Translations under genes and position numbers: made by a program
The notes under the pieces: generated by a model
Told to the model about the DNA's origin: nothing
The model's input: only the letters and a program-made list of their open reading frames with translations
Database searches by the model: none
NCBI RefSeq assembly: GCF_029338255.1
Contig: NZ_CP119788.1
Span: 1 to 64,000 of the forward strand
Reading direction: 5' to 3'
Length of the DNA stretch: 64,000 nucleotides
Origin: Haloarcula halobia
GTDB taxonomy: Archaea > Halobacteriota > Halobacteria > Halobacteriales > Haloarculaceae
In this document: positions 45,654-55,627 of the stretch, piece by piece
Layout: every line of letters begins with the position of its first letter
How positions within the stretch are numbered: the stretch's first letter is position 1

Positions 45654-46124
45654 ATGATACACGACGTCGAGACAAAAAAAGTTCAAATAAACGCAGACGA
45701 GCGAGGGTTTCTCGCTGAGATATGGCGTTCCGATTGGGATATATACGCAAATGAAGGCAGTCCTGAAATGTCCTACGTCTCGGAATCTTATCCCGGGATT
45801 ATCAGAGCTTGGCATCGACATTGTGAGGGACAAATAGATCATTTTGTGGTTCCCCACGGAAAAGTGAAAGTTGGCATTTACGATAACCGGGATGAATCTC
45901 CTACGCAAGGCGAACTTAATACTTTCATAATCGGTAATGGGAATATGGAACTCATCCGAGTTCCCGGAGACTGCTGGCATGGGTTTAAGACGCTAGGTGA
46001 CGAGAGAGCTACTCTGATAAACTTCCCTACGAATCTATACGACTACGAGGATCCCGATGAAGAGCGGCTTCCCTATGATACGGACCAAATTCCACTTGAT
46101 TGGGAGGAGTCTCCACACAAGTAA
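45654..46124 (+). CDS. rmlC: dTDP-4-dehydrorhamnose 3,5-epimerase-like cupin
   Basis: 156 residues. Cupin core: DERGFLAEIWRSDW, IIRAWHRHCEGQIDHFVVPH, RVPGDCWHGFKTLGDERATL. The His in RAWHRH and in CWHGF fits RmlC/sugar 3,5-epimerases. Directly upstream of rmlA (2 bp). Confidence 0.75.
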   Translation: MIHDVETKKVQINADERGFLAEIWRSDWDIYANEGSPEMSYVSESYPGIIRAWHRHCEGQIDHFVVPHGKVKVGIYDNRDESPTQGELNTFIIGNGNMELIRVPGDCWHGFKTLGDERATLINFPTNLYDYEDPDEERLPYDTDQIPLDWEESPHK

Positions 46125-46126
46125 CA

Positions 46127-47200
46127 ATGAAGGGACTTATATTATCGGGAGGCACAGGCACCCGCCTTCGGCCAATAACTCATACCGGGCCGAAACAGTT
46201 GATTCCGGTTGCGAATAAACCAGTCATAGAATACGCTATTAAAGATCTTAAAGCCGCAGGTATCACAGACATTGGAATTGTTCTGGGTAACAAAGGTCGG
46301 GATGAAATAAAGCAACTGCTTGGCGACGGGTCAGATTACGGCGTTAAAATAACATACATAATACAGGGAAACCCCCTTGGACTTGCTCACGCTGTCGGTG
46401 TCGCCGAAGACTTTGTTGATGGTGATGACTTTGTCGTCTACCTGGGTGACAATATACTTAAAGAGGGGATTAACGACTTGGTTGAGGGATTCAGAAAAAA
46501 CAGATACACAGCAGGTATAGCGCTCCAAACTGTTGACAACCCCCAAGAGTTCGGTGTCGCTAATCTCGACCAGGACAACAATGTCAAAGAAACCGTTGAA
46601 AAACCGGATAACCCGCCCAGCAAATTCGCATTGATTGGAATCTATCTGTTCTCGCCAGTCGTCTTTGAAATCATCGAAGAACTCGAACTTTCTTGGCGAG
46701 GGGAATTGGAAATCACTGACGCGATTCAGGGATTATTGGATCGTGACGAACCTGTCGATTCCCATGTCGTCAAAGGATGGTGGAAAGATACAGGCAAACC
46801 GGAGGATATTCTGGAGGCGAACCGCCTCATCCTTGATAGTCTTCAGCACAGAATCGAGGGGGAAATTGAGGATGAGACCAGCGTTTCGGGGAGAGTCGAA
46901 CTCAAACAAGGGTCGGTAATCGAATCCGGGGCGGTCGTCCGAGGACCGGTTTCAATAGGGCCTGATACAACGGTGGCGGATGGTAGTTACATCGGTCCAT
47001 ACACCTCTATCGGAGAGTCTTGTAAAGTGGCAGAAGCCCGAATCGAGAGCAGCGTAATTGTGGGAGATTCAGATATTACTACATCGAAAAGAATCGTCGA
47101 TAGTCTCATTGGCCGTGGTACAATTATCGGGGGAGCAGAGGACATGCTCCCGGAGGGTCGCAGATTCGTTGTCGGTGAGAATTCCTGCCTATTCCTGTGA
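46127..47200 (+). CDS. rmlA: Glucose-1-phosphate thymidylyltransferase
   Basis: 357 residues from ATG 46127 (MKGLILSGGTGTRLRPITHT). Nucleotide-binding LSGGTGTRLRP, metal Asp in VVYLGDNIL, then EKPDNPPSKFALIGIYLF and a C-terminal left-handed beta-helix (VSIGPDTTVADGSYIGPYTS). It is the long archaeal type. Forms dTDP-glucose for rhamnose. Confidence 0.85.
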   Translation: MKGLILSGGTGTRLRPITHTGPKQLIPVANKPVIEYAIKDLKAAGITDIGIVLGNKGRDEIKQLLGDGSDYGVKITYIIQGNPLGLAHAVGVAEDFVDGDDFVVYLGDNILKEGINDLVEGFRKNRYTAGIALQTVDNPQEFGVANLDQDNNVKETVEKPDNPPSKFALIGIYLFSPVVFEIIEELELSWRGELEITDAIQGLLDRDEPVDSHVVKGWWKDTGKPEDILEANRLILDSLQHRIEGEIEDETSVSGRVELKQGSVIESGAVVRGPVSIGPDTTVADGSYIGPYTSIGESCKVAEARIESSVIVGDSDITTSKRIVDSLIGRGTIIGGAEDMLPEGRRFVVGENSCLFL

Positions 47201-47202
47201 CA

Positions 47203-47382
47203 ATGAAGATTATAAGCCATACCTGTGAGTCCTGTGGTACCGTGGTCGCAGCAAACGAACTTGAGAGTAAACGAATATTGAAATGTCCGGGCTACAATTG
47301 TAATAAAATTCTTGAGTTTACCGACCTCTCAGAAGAGGAGCGTAAATACTTCTTGGATAACATTAGCAAATATCAAATATAG
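47203..47382 (+). CDS. Small zinc-ribbon protein
   Basis: 59 residues from ATG 47203, MKIISHTCESCGTVVAANEL... with C-x2-C (CESC) and a second C-x4-C (CPGYNC), then an acidic helix. A GTG at 47197 overlapping the rmlA stop is an alternative start. Small zinc-finger proteins are frequent in haloarchaea; function unknown. It overlaps the convergent rmlD end by 10 bp. Confidence 0.5.
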   Translation: MKIISHTCESCGTVVAANELESKRILKCPGYNCNKILEFTDLSEEERKYFLDNISKYQI

Positions 47383-48257
47383 TCCTGAAGATCACCAGTT
47401 TGCTCACGAAGTACAGGCTGCTTTCGGCCGAGTGTTTGTTCTAATTTCCGCACATCAAGACAGGAGTTTGCCGGTCGAGCGGCAACCGTATCTAGCGCTT
47501 CCCGAGATACTTTGATTATTTTCCCTCCGGCCGTCATCTCAGTCATGACGATCTGACCAATTTCATATGGAGTTACACAATCTCGGTTGGCAACATGGAA
47601 CACACCGTTCTGGTCACGTTTCATAAGGTCCAGTGTTGTGTCGGCCGCCTGTATCGCTCGGGTCGGGGTAACGTGCTGGTCTTCAACAAGAGTTGGAGCG
47701 TTCCCTGACTGTAACTCAGAGTAAACCCAAGCAGGGAATCCAATCCACTTTTCCGACGAACGATGGATCCCATGAACGAACGAAAGGCGAATAATTAGCG
47801 CATCAGAGATTCGTCCCCTAATGGCACTTTCCCCCTGAAGCTTTGTTTGGCCATATACTTGAATCGGATTTGGGTTATCCTGTTCCCCGTATTTTTCGGT
47901 CTTCTGACCATCGAACACGTAGTCAGTGGAAAAATGAACTAAATCCGTTTCAGACTCCTCACATACCCGGGCGATACGATCTGGAACCTGTGAATTGATG
48001 CTCTGAGCGCGTTCCGGATGACGCTCACAGCCATCAACGTCGGTGAGCGCTGCACAATTGATTACGAAGTCTGGTTCGTAATCCTCCACCAATGTGCGAA
48101 ATTCGCCGCGTTCGGTCAGATCGCATTTTTTACAACGGACTGGAAGGTCGGGGCGGGACGTGTGAAACGTCCCGACGGTTGACCACCCACGCTCGTGGAG
48201 GCTAAGTGCGACATTGCTTCCGAGGAGGCCGCTCGCTCCAAGCAATAAAACAGTCAT
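47373..48257 (-). CDS. rmlD: dTDP-4-dehydrorhamnose reductase
   Basis: 294 residues: VLLLGASGLLGSNVALSLHE, INCAALTDVDGCERHPERA, STDYVFDG, YGQTKLQGE (Y-x3-K). It reduces the 4-keto sugar made by RmlC to dTDP-L-rhamnose. Its ATG overlaps the Nudix stop. Confidence 0.85.
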   Translation of the reverse strand: MTVLLLGASGLLGSNVALSLHERGWSTVGTFHTSRPDLPVRCKKCDLTERGEFRTLVEDYEPDFVINCAALTDVDGCERHPERAQSINSQVPDRIARVCEESETDLVHFSTDYVFDGQKTEKYGEQDNPNPIQVYGQTKLQGESAIRGRISDALIIRLSFVHGIHRSSEKWIGFPAWVYSELQSGNAPTLVEDQHVTPTRAIQAADTTLDLMKRDQNGVFHVANRDCVTPYEIGQIVMTEMTAGGKIIKVSREALDTVAARPANSCLDVRKLEQTLGRKQPVLREQTGDLQDYI

Positions 48258-48721
48258 GAGTAGTTATATCCGAGAGCCCGTAAGTCGTTTATATATCTCC
48301 AGACGTAGTCGTGTAGTGCTGGGAACGTGGCATCGAAAACCCGAAATTCGACGTGTTGTTCGTCAGGGGTGAAATCACGACTCTTGGGAGTAACAACGAA
48401 TGCAGTTGCTAAATACTGCTTGGAATGAACACCATCGCTTTCAGCCGCATCGTACGAGTGTTCATACACGCCGAGGGTACGTTCAATCGTGACATCCGTG
48501 CCCATTTCCTCTTGGGCGACACGATGAACTGCTTGGCGACGATCTTCTCCCTTGAGGACGGTCCCCCCCGGAACGAACCACTCCCCTCGTGCCGGTTCAT
48601 TCTGACGCTTCCCTAAGAGGAGTCCCCCCTGGGTATGGACCAGTAAATCGACCGACACGATTGGGACATTGTCGGCGATGACCCGGTAATCGTCCGACGA
48701 AATCGGCTGTTCTTCATTCAT
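48254..48721 (-). CDS. Nudix hydrolase, GDP-mannose mannosyl hydrolase-like
   Basis: 155 residues from ATG 48721 (MNEEQPISSDDYRVIADNVP). The family hallmark is near residues 50-85: GEWFVPGGTVLKGEDRRQAV, then AQEEMGTDVTIERTLGVYEH. As in GDPMH, the Nudix box lacks a canonical Glu and YEHSYD provides the loop. It hydrolyses GDP-sugars and could tune the GDP-mannose/fucose pool. Confidence 0.75.
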   Translation of the reverse strand: MNEEQPISSDDYRVIADNVPIVSVDLLVHTQGGLLLGKRQNEPARGEWFVPGGTVLKGEDRRQAVHRVAQEEMGTDVTIERTLGVYEHSYDAAESDGVHSKQYLATAFVVTPKSRDFTPDEQHVEFRVFDATFPALHDYVWRYINDLRALGYNYS

Positions 48722-49695
48722 GTGTAGTGTTTTTTTCCCCACTCAATAACGCGTTCTATACCCGTTTCTAGTGACGTTTCTGCCTGCCAGTCAAGCAGTC
48801 GATCGGCTTTTGACACATCGGGGACTCGACGATCAAGATCCTCGTAAGCGTCTCCATAGAGTTCATTCGTATCTATATATTTTGGCTCCCTACCAGAGTG
48901 ACCCGCAATCTCAAGGACGAGATTCGCGAGCTCTGCAATCTCCGTTTCTCGAGTGTTACCTAGGTTGAACACTTGATTCCGGCCCGCCTCGTTTGTCGCC
49001 GCTCGTAGCAGTCCCTCGACGAAGTCATCGATATATGTGAAACACCGCGTCTGTGTTCCTTCGTCGTACACGATAGGGACATCTCCGTTGACTATCTGCT
49101 CAACGAACGCAGGGAGTACGAACGCGGGTCGCTGCCCTGGTCCATACAGATTGAATGGGCGAATTATTGTTGCGGAGAACGGAGTATCTGCCGACATGAG
49201 TCCTTGTATCATATGTTCGCAAGCTCCCTTACTCGTACTGTAGCTCCACCTATCAATTGACGCTGGTCCGAGTATCCGATCGTTATCTTCATCCCACGGG
49301 ACATCGGGATTCTTCCCGTACACTTCGCTTGTGCTCGCAAAAACAAATCTCACATCCTCATCACGAATTCTATTAAGGATGTTTCTCGTAGCAATAATAT
49401 TAACATCAGTGAGGTATAACGGATTTTCGACGTACTCATTGACACCGACGACAGCGGCAAGGTGGAAAATATAATCGAAGTTCTCGGAGAGTAAGTCATT
49501 CACAAAATCTTCATCTGTTATATCGCCTTGGCGATATCTTAGACGGTCACCGAGGTGGTGGCTGTATCGGTCTGGTGGCGAATTTTGAATGTCTGTGGCC
49601 GTAACGATGGTATCATCTCCCCGATTAATCAATTCCACAACAACGTGGGTGCCCACGAACCCAGCAGCGCCGGTCACTAAGATACGATCACTCAT
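48718..49695 (-). CDS. NAD-dependent sugar epimerase/dehydratase
   Basis: 325 residues from ATG 49695 (MSDRILVTGAAGFVGTHVVV). FASTSEVYGKNPDVPWDEDN and SYSTSKGACEHMIQGL (Y-x3-K) resemble the UDP-glucuronate decarboxylase/ArnA-like and 4-epimerase branches. Because the window has rmlA, C and D but no clear rmlB, it might alternatively be the dTDP-glucose dehydratase. It overlaps the sugar dehydrogenase by 8 bp, which favours a UDP-uronic acid substrate. Confidence 0.7.
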   Translation of the reverse strand: MSDRILVTGAAGFVGTHVVVELINRGDDTIVTATDIQNSPPDRYSHHLGDRLRYRQGDITDEDFVNDLLSENFDYIFHLAAVVGVNEYVENPLYLTDVNIIATRNILNRIRDEDVRFVFASTSEVYGKNPDVPWDEDNDRILGPASIDRWSYSTSKGACEHMIQGLMSADTPFSATIIRPFNLYGPGQRPAFVLPAFVEQIVNGDVPIVYDEGTQTRCFTYIDDFVEGLLRAATNEAGRNQVFNLGNTRETEIAELANLVLEIAGHSGREPKYIDTNELYGDAYEDLDRRVPDVSKADRLLDWQAETSLETGIERVIEWGKKHYT

Positions 49696-51031
49696 CGGTG
49701 TCACCCCGACCCACTCCGATGTAAGACGCAGACAGATTCGCGAAGTCGTCGGGTTCGAAAACGAATCGACCGTCGACGACAATAAATTCGTCTTTTCCGA
49801 CGTAGTTTACGAGGTCTTCTGGAGTTAGAGAGTGGTACTCCTCGTGCCCTGTGACGAGCACGACTGCATCCGCACCCTCCAGTGCTTCCGGAAGCCTTGA
49901 GGGAGAGATTCCCACCTCAGATTCGATAGTTGTGGAAGTAACGAACGGATCTGAGATTTCGATCTCAACGTCGACTTTCTGCAGACCTTCAACAATTGCT
50001 TTGGCTGGAGTGTTTCTCGTATCGTCTGTCCCCTTTTTAAACGCGTACCCGAGAACGGCTACAGATGCCCCGCTCGTGTCTGCAACGGATTGTGCTACTA
50101 AATCAACCACATGGTCTGGCATCTTCTCGTTAATTGCACGGGAGGTACGCGGAGTCTGCAACTCAAGTCCGTGCTTTTCTCCAAGTTTTGCGATGAACCA
50201 AGGGTCTTTAACAAGGCAACTCCCCCCTACGCCTGCACCCGGATAAAGGATGTTCACATTATTATCGCCTTTCGGCAAAGTGTTTGCTGCCTGAATCACT
50301 TCAAGTGCATCAACCCCCAACTCTTCTGCTAAGAGCGCGATCTCGTTCGCTAACGCGATGTTGAGGTCAATCCACCAGTTGTCGGCGAGTTTGGTTAGTT
50401 CCGCCGTTGTCGGACTAGATACCGAGACAGTTTCGTTGCCCAAACCCTCCCAGAACTCCTCAACACGCTCTATGCATGAGTCCGTGTAACCACCAACGAC
50501 TACTGGAAGCGACGTGAGGTCGTTATACGCACTCCCTTCCGCCATCCGTTCGGGACAAAATGCAAGGGCGTAATCAATTCCAGGCCGTAACGTCGAATGT
50601 GTCTCAAGAAGAGGAACAATCGTCTCTTCCGTCACTCCTGCTGGCAGCGTACTCCGGTAAACCAGGAGATCGTCCGAATTAAGGTTGAGGGCGATTGCCT
50701 TCGTGGTAGCTTTCACAGCAGACAGATCAGGGTCTGATTCTGCTAACGGTGTCCCAACAGTGACGATTATCCGCGAACAATCTGCAAGGGCGTCGTACGA
50801 TGACGTGGCGGTGATACGTCCCTCTTGGGCATACGTCTCAAACAAGTTGGTTATCCCGTCTTCCCGGATAGGACATTCACCACGATTTATTCTCTCAACA
50901 ATCTGTTCATCAATGTCTAATCCCTGAATTTGTACCCCAGATTCAGCGAGAACTGTCGCAAGGGAACAACCAACGTATCCCATCCCGACAATACAGACAT
51001 CGGAGAACTCAGCTTCTTTTGGTATACTCAT
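49688..51031 (-). CDS. UDP-sugar dehydrogenase (UDP-Glc/UDP-ManNAc 6-dehydrogenase)
   Basis: 447 residues: N-terminal VCIVGMGYVGCSLATVLAES, substrate loop LAFCPERMAEGSAYND, catalytic Cys in GAGVGGSCLVKDPWF, C-terminal domain VAVLGYAFKKGTDDTRNTPA. It makes a UDP-uronic acid by two NAD oxidations. The ERMAEG pattern leans towards the UDP-ManNAc branch. First gene of a minus operon (dehydrogenase, epimerase, Nudix, rmlD) with coupled starts. Confidence 0.85.
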   Translation of the reverse strand: MSIPKEAEFSDVCIVGMGYVGCSLATVLAESGVQIQGLDIDEQIVERINRGECPIREDGITNLFETYAQEGRITATSSYDALADCSRIIVTVGTPLAESDPDLSAVKATTKAIALNLNSDDLLVYRSTLPAGVTEETIVPLLETHSTLRPGIDYALAFCPERMAEGSAYNDLTSLPVVVGGYTDSCIERVEEFWEGLGNETVSVSSPTTAELTKLADNWWIDLNIALANEIALLAEELGVDALEVIQAANTLPKGDNNVNILYPGAGVGGSCLVKDPWFIAKLGEKHGLELQTPRTSRAINEKMPDHVVDLVAQSVADTSGASVAVLGYAFKKGTDDTRNTPAKAIVEGLQKVDVEIEISDPFVTSTTIESEVGISPSRLPEALEGADAVVLVTGHEEYHSLTPEDLVNYVGKDEFIVVDGRFVFEPDDFANLSASYIGVGRGDTDE

Positions 51032-51419
51032 TGAACATCAGTACCGTGACCCGCACATATGAATGCAGCGAGATTTTATTTGCGGTTAAATTGTATCTCC
51101 GCTAGAGAGCGGTGCCGACTGCAGCGGAAGAATGTATATTAATCATTTTGATCCGTCCGCAATTAGTTAGGTCAGATCTATTCTTCTTTCTGGTCTTCTG
51201 TCAATAACCAGTATGATTCACATGCTAAGGTTAGGAATTGTGTAGTACAAATCAAGTTTTTACTCGCTGATTTTTCGAGATATTGGGACAGTCTAAGTTG
51301 ATTTTTCGATAGCCTATCCAAAAGTGGCTAAATTTTAGAGTTAGCGGTCTCTGGAATAATTAGAGGATTAAGCTGGTAGTCGGTGCATTTATCACTGCTA
51401 TGCACCGACTGAACATCCA
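51032..51419. other. AT-rich divergent promoter region
   Basis: No ORF. Just before the next gene, AGTCGGTGCA (51378-51387) and TGCACCGACT (51401-51410) form perfect 10-bp inverted arms, 13 bp apart, a likely operator or leader hairpin. Confidence 0.5.
51378..51410. promoter_or_regulatory. 10-bp inverted repeat before glycosyltransferase gene
   Basis: Perfect arms with a TTTATCACTGCTA spacer; ends 9 bp before ATG 51420. The spacer is TATA-like but close to the start, so a hairpin over the translation start is also possible. Confidence 0.5.
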
Positions 51420-52329
51420 ATGGCTGAGACACTGGACTTCGTAACAATGGGTGATACTAACTATTTCGAGACAATGTCTATTTCATCCGAGAAAATTTCA
51501 GAGTTTTATCCCGAAGCCACATTTTACGTCTATGATTGGGGATTAAAACCAGATGAGTACGAGAAAATGGAGCAAATGTCGAATACTGTTGTTATCGATA
51601 ATTTTCAAATAGAGCCAGATTTCAACTCTCTTGAACAAATTCAGTACACTCTGGGAGCCAACCTCGAACGGTACGGTGACCTGATGAAAGACAACGACAG
51701 CACCATCGACATAATAATCAATAGACTAAAAAAAGAGATTGGTTATAAGAAGTTCAAAAAGAGGTTCGACCTCCTGATGCAAAATAAACTTGAATGCCTC
51801 AAAGATGTTGCTAAACGTACAGATTCTGGAGTCGTGTTCTTAGACGCAGATGCAGTACTGGTGAACGAGATCGATATTCTAAAAAGAGTTTGATATTGGT
51901 GTTACTCTTCGTCCAGAAATATCTACTGCCCCCGACGAGTTCCGGGTTCTTAATGGTGGAGTCATTATATTTAATGTCGACGGTGACAAAATGAGTACGT
52001 TCGTCAGGGTATGGGAGGAGCGGATGAACCAGATTGACGAGGAACTAGCTGAACAAACTGCGCTGTCGAAGCTGGTCTGGGAAGCAGATGAGGATATTTT
52101 TGATGAATATTATAATAAGGCGTGTAGTTCGTTTGATGGGATAAATTTCACATATATGGTGTTCCCTTGCGAACGGTATAATTACACGAGTATAAGTGAG
52201 GGTATAAATAGAGAAGAAAACAGGATTCTCCATTTCAAATCTGATCGTCACCAATATTTCGATGTCTCGTCGGTGATAAACGAGTTGGAAAAAACCGGGA
52301 AGTACGTACCAAATAAGACTAGTGCTTAG
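51420..52329 (+). pseudogene. GT8-like / nucleotide-diphospho-sugar transferase, frameshifted
   Basis: MAETLDFVTMGDTNYFETMS... up to VVFLDADAVLVNEIDIL, where D-x-D is the donor site, then a one-base shift near 51,888 leads to FDIGVTLRPEISTAPDEFRV and LNGGVIIFNVDG to 52329. About 300 residues. NGG/GVIIFN after the D-x-D is typical of GT8-like and GT77-like folds. AT-rich codons. Confidence 0.6.
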
Positions 52330-52532
52330 AGAGGACATTGATGGGAGCAGACTTAGTCTAATATCACTATCGGCGAAATTATGGGTCGGAGTGACTACAA
52401 AATAAGACCGTACAATAAAAAAGGTATGCAATGACTGTAGCGCAAATCGGTTGTCGAGCAGATAATAGTAAATCTGTACTCGACCGCGCCTGGGCCACAA
52501 AGCCGTTCGTCGTGCGGAAATCCTGACCAAAG
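52330..52532. other. Short intergenic region
   Basis: No gene or clear signal seen; presumably holds the promoter of the next GT2 gene. Confidence 0.3.
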
Positions 52533-53540
52533 ATGAACGAGCTAGTCTCCGCGGTCGTGACTACATACGACCGTCCAATGAAGGTTAAAGCTGCAATAGA
52601 AAGCACACTCGCCCAGACCTACGAACCCCTAGAAATACTCGTCGTTGAGGACGGGACCGATAGCGGCGTCAGAGAGTGTCTCAATACCGAGGGTGTTGGA
52701 GAGGTGACATACGTCCGCCATGAGAACAATCAGGGACTCGCAGCGGCGCGGAACACGGGGCTCGAACGAGCAAGCGGGGAGTTCGTGGCGTACCTTGACG
52801 ACGACGATCGCTGGAAGCCTGAGCGAATCGAGCGGCAGATGGACTACATCACTGGAATGTCGACAGAGGAGCGGGATAGCCTCGGTGCAATCGCTTGTGC
52901 GGTGGAGATTCGACAACCGGACGGGGACGTCGACACCGTTGTCAAGCCGAAAAACTACGGCAATCTCCGTGAAGAAATCAAGGCCAAAGGTGCGTCAACT
53001 CCCTCGTCAGCTATGCTGTTCGACAGAGAGGCGCTCGTGAGCGTCGGCGGCTACGACGAGGAGTTAGCGTCGGGGATCGACCACGATATTTGGATGGCGC
53101 TCGCAGTCAATGGATACGACGCGCACGCAATTATGGAACCGCTTGTTGTCACCTATCGCGACGGAGCAGACAGTATGGTAACAAACACAGAAGAGCGGAT
53201 CCGTGGCGTGCGAGCGTACGTTGACAAATGGCAACCGACGTACAAAGAATGGTTCGGTGAGGAAGAAGGGGAACGTTACGGTCAGCGATACTTCGCGTGG
53301 GTTATCGGACGGCTGGCTGGCGATCTGATTTCTCAAGGACACGTTCGTGATGCGATACGTGCACTCTGTGCCGTCAATAGTTCGGGGGCCGACTTCCAAT
53401 ACCTACTTAAAGTGCTCTATCTGAACGTGCTAACCGCAGTCGTAAAAAAAAGTGTTCCCGACCCAATCGAGAGCAAACTGCGGTCTATCCACCGACGACT
53501 CCTTCCATATATACGCGGTGAGCACAAGCGCCGACTCTGA
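52533..53540 (+). CDS. GT2-family glycosyltransferase
   Basis: 335 residues: SAVVTTYDRPMKVKAAIEST, VVEDGTDSG, GLAAARNTGLERASGEFVAY, LDDDDRWKPERIERQ. HDIWMALAVNGY carries the probable base. The C-terminal 90 residues are basic and helical (VKKSVPDPIESKLRSIHRRL), suited to membrane association. Confidence 0.85.
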   Translation: MNELVSAVVTTYDRPMKVKAAIESTLAQTYEPLEILVVEDGTDSGVRECLNTEGVGEVTYVRHENNQGLAAARNTGLERASGEFVAYLDDDDRWKPERIERQMDYITGMSTEERDSLGAIACAVEIRQPDGDVDTVVKPKNYGNLREEIKAKGASTPSSAMLFDREALVSVGGYDEELASGIDHDIWMALAVNGYDAHAIMEPLVVTYRDGADSMVTNTEERIRGVRAYVDKWQPTYKEWFGEEEGERYGQRYFAWVIGRLAGDLISQGHVRDAIRALCAVNSSGADFQYLLKVLYLNVLTAVVKKSVPDPIESKLRSIHRRLLPYIRGEHKRRL

Positions 53541-53737
53541 ACTCGTAGGACGAACCCTCTGTCAGCCTAAAGAGGCGTAACTTACACACAATGGTCTGTT
53601 CCACCACTGAGACAGGTACATTATCAGTGGCATCAATTGGATGGGTGATTTTATATTCTCACACCGTTTCCTGATTGAATGAGAGAAGTCTTGAAAAGCC
53701 AGGGCTGTTGTTCTATCGACGAACTGTCGGAAAATAT

Positions 53738-55627
53738 ATGATCGAAAACGCACTCCAGTTCTTTGTCTTCGCGCTGGCCACGGGTGCAGTACTTGTCACT
53801 GCTGTGCTCGTCGTGGACAGGATAGACGTGACACCCCAAAGACGGTTTTGGCTCGCGGTAAACGTGCTATTTTTCGTTGAGATCCACGTTTTAGTCCTCT
53901 GGCTCGGTCTGGCAGGTGCTCTTAAGCGGTGGGTCCTGTTGCTCTCTGCTATCGTAGGACTGCTCGTGGCTGGGCAGTTCGCTGTGTCCCGTGGTGTGGA
54001 TGTCACAGACATCACCGATAGAGTTTGGGAAGACGCCCACACTGCGGCTTCGGTGATCAAAGAATCCTGGCTTCTCCAAGTATTGAGCGCGGCGTTCATA
54101 CTGATGGGTACTTGGATTGCAGTCGTTGCATTCGTCGTCCCACCAGTGAACGTCGACGGTATCGGATACCACCTGCCACCCGTCGTACAGTGGATTCAAG
54201 CAGGTCAAATCTTTCCAGAGCCGTTCGGGCTGCCGTACCACCCAAAGAACGTCGAACTGTACTACGTCTGGAACGGAATCTTCCTAAGGGACCTCTCGAT
54301 ACTGAATATGACACAGTTGACGTTCATCCCGCTTGGAATGCTCGGAGTGTACACGCTATCCAGAGAGCTCGGCGCGGACAAGACGAACGGGGCGATAGCT
54401 AGTTTCGTCCTATTTTTCACCCCTATGTTTATCATCCACGGGGCTACGGCGTATATCGCGCTCGCAATGGCGTCTCTCGTGATTGCCACGTTTGCGTTCG
54501 TGACGATATACTGGGACGAACCCACGGTTACGCACGCTGCGCTGTTCGGTCTAATCGGTGGCCTCATGCTCGGGAGTAAGAAAACGGGTATTATTTTCGG
54601 TGGGTTAGCCGTCCTCGGTGTGATGATTGCGATGGGACGTGCATATTCACCTGACGAACGACACATCCCGCTGCACCTAGTCGTGGTGGGTGGACTGTTC
54701 ACACTCGTCGGCGGCTATTGGTATCTCCGAAATTTCTTACTCTACGGCAATCCGATATGGCAGATTGGTGTTGAAGTATTAGGGTTCGAAATATTCCCAG
54801 GAGGTAAGACCACCGGCGGAATCAGACCAGGATCTTGGAACAAAGGCCTCGCAGCGGCATTACACGGCTCATATGAGACCCACTCACCGGTGTTCCGCAT
54901 CTACGCATCCTGGTATGAAAAGATAAATATGTACGGCCACGGTGTCGGTATCGGTGGATATGGGCCCCAATGGGCTGTACTCGGCATCCCCAGTGTCCTC
55001 CTCTTTGGATACTGGAGCGGCCGTCGGAAACACGTCAAAGCTGGCATTATTCTCGCCCTGTTTCTTGTTCCGCTGGTGTTTACGCCCCGGTACTATGTCA
55101 GGTACAACCTCTATCTGGCTGGACTTGGGGCCATGGCCATCGCGTTGGTCAGACAAGAGATGACGATCTCAAGTCGGCAAGTTATGTCGGCACTTGTCGT
55201 TGTACTACTCCTCATGAGTGCCTTTACTACATCCGGCTTTCAGACGAGCAGATATGGGTCGTTCATCGGAGATAGTCTCGAAGAACCAGGGGAAAGCACG
55301 ACTCGCTCAATCCATATGAAGCACTCGCCTCTGACACAAGCACAGTACGAGACTCATATCGACAGTGGGGCAACGATTGGCTTCGAACAGCAGGACCGAA
55401 GATTGCCGTATCTCCTCTACGACGAGGAGTTCAGGAACCGAGTCATTCGTCTCAACGACGTCGCGGACGGACAGCCGCTGGAGATGGTTGTGCGCGAACA
55501 TAATTTTGATTACTTGATACTACCTCGCGGTTCATCAGCTGCCAGCGTCGCGCAGAATGCCAGTTGGGCCGAGTTCAAAGTAGAGAATAACAGAACGGAG
55601 TATCAAATATACGAGGTACAGAGATGA
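53738..55627 (+). CDS. Polytopic membrane protein, GT39/ArnT-like
   Basis: About 629 residues from ATG 53738 (MIENALQFFVFALATGAVLV); a TTG start at 53675 would add 21. About a dozen membrane helices, an early periplasmic loop with Asp and a PPVVQWIQAGQIFPEPFGLP segment, and a ~110-residue soluble tail outside (MKHSPLTQAQYETHIDSGAT...). This layout fits GT-C transferases that use polyprenyl-phosphate sugars outside the cell. The tail stop overlaps the next ATG. Confidence 0.65.
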   Translation: MIENALQFFVFALATGAVLVTAVLVVDRIDVTPQRRFWLAVNVLFFVEIHVLVLWLGLAGALKRWVLLLSAIVGLLVAGQFAVSRGVDVTDITDRVWEDAHTAASVIKESWLLQVLSAAFILMGTWIAVVAFVVPPVNVDGIGYHLPPVVQWIQAGQIFPEPFGLPYHPKNVELYYVWNGIFLRDLSILNMTQLTFIPLGMLGVYTLSRELGADKTNGAIASFVLFFTPMFIIHGATAYIALAMASLVIATFAFVTIYWDEPTVTHAALFGLIGGLMLGSKKTGIIFGGLAVLGVMIAMGRAYSPDERHIPLHLVVVGGLFTLVGGYWYLRNFLLYGNPIWQIGVEVLGFEIFPGGKTTGGIRPGSWNKGLAAALHGSYETHSPVFRIYASWYEKINMYGHGVGIGGYGPQWAVLGIPSVLLFGYWSGRRKHVKAGIILALFLVPLVFTPRYYVRYNLYLAGLGAMAIALVRQEMTISSRQVMSALVVVLLLMSAFTTSGFQTSRYGSFIGDSLEEPGESTTRSIHMKHSPLTQAQYETHIDSGATIGFEQQDRRLPYLLYDEEFRNRVIRLNDVADGQPLEMVVREHNFDYLILPRGSSAASVAQNASWAEFKVENNRTEYQIYEVQR

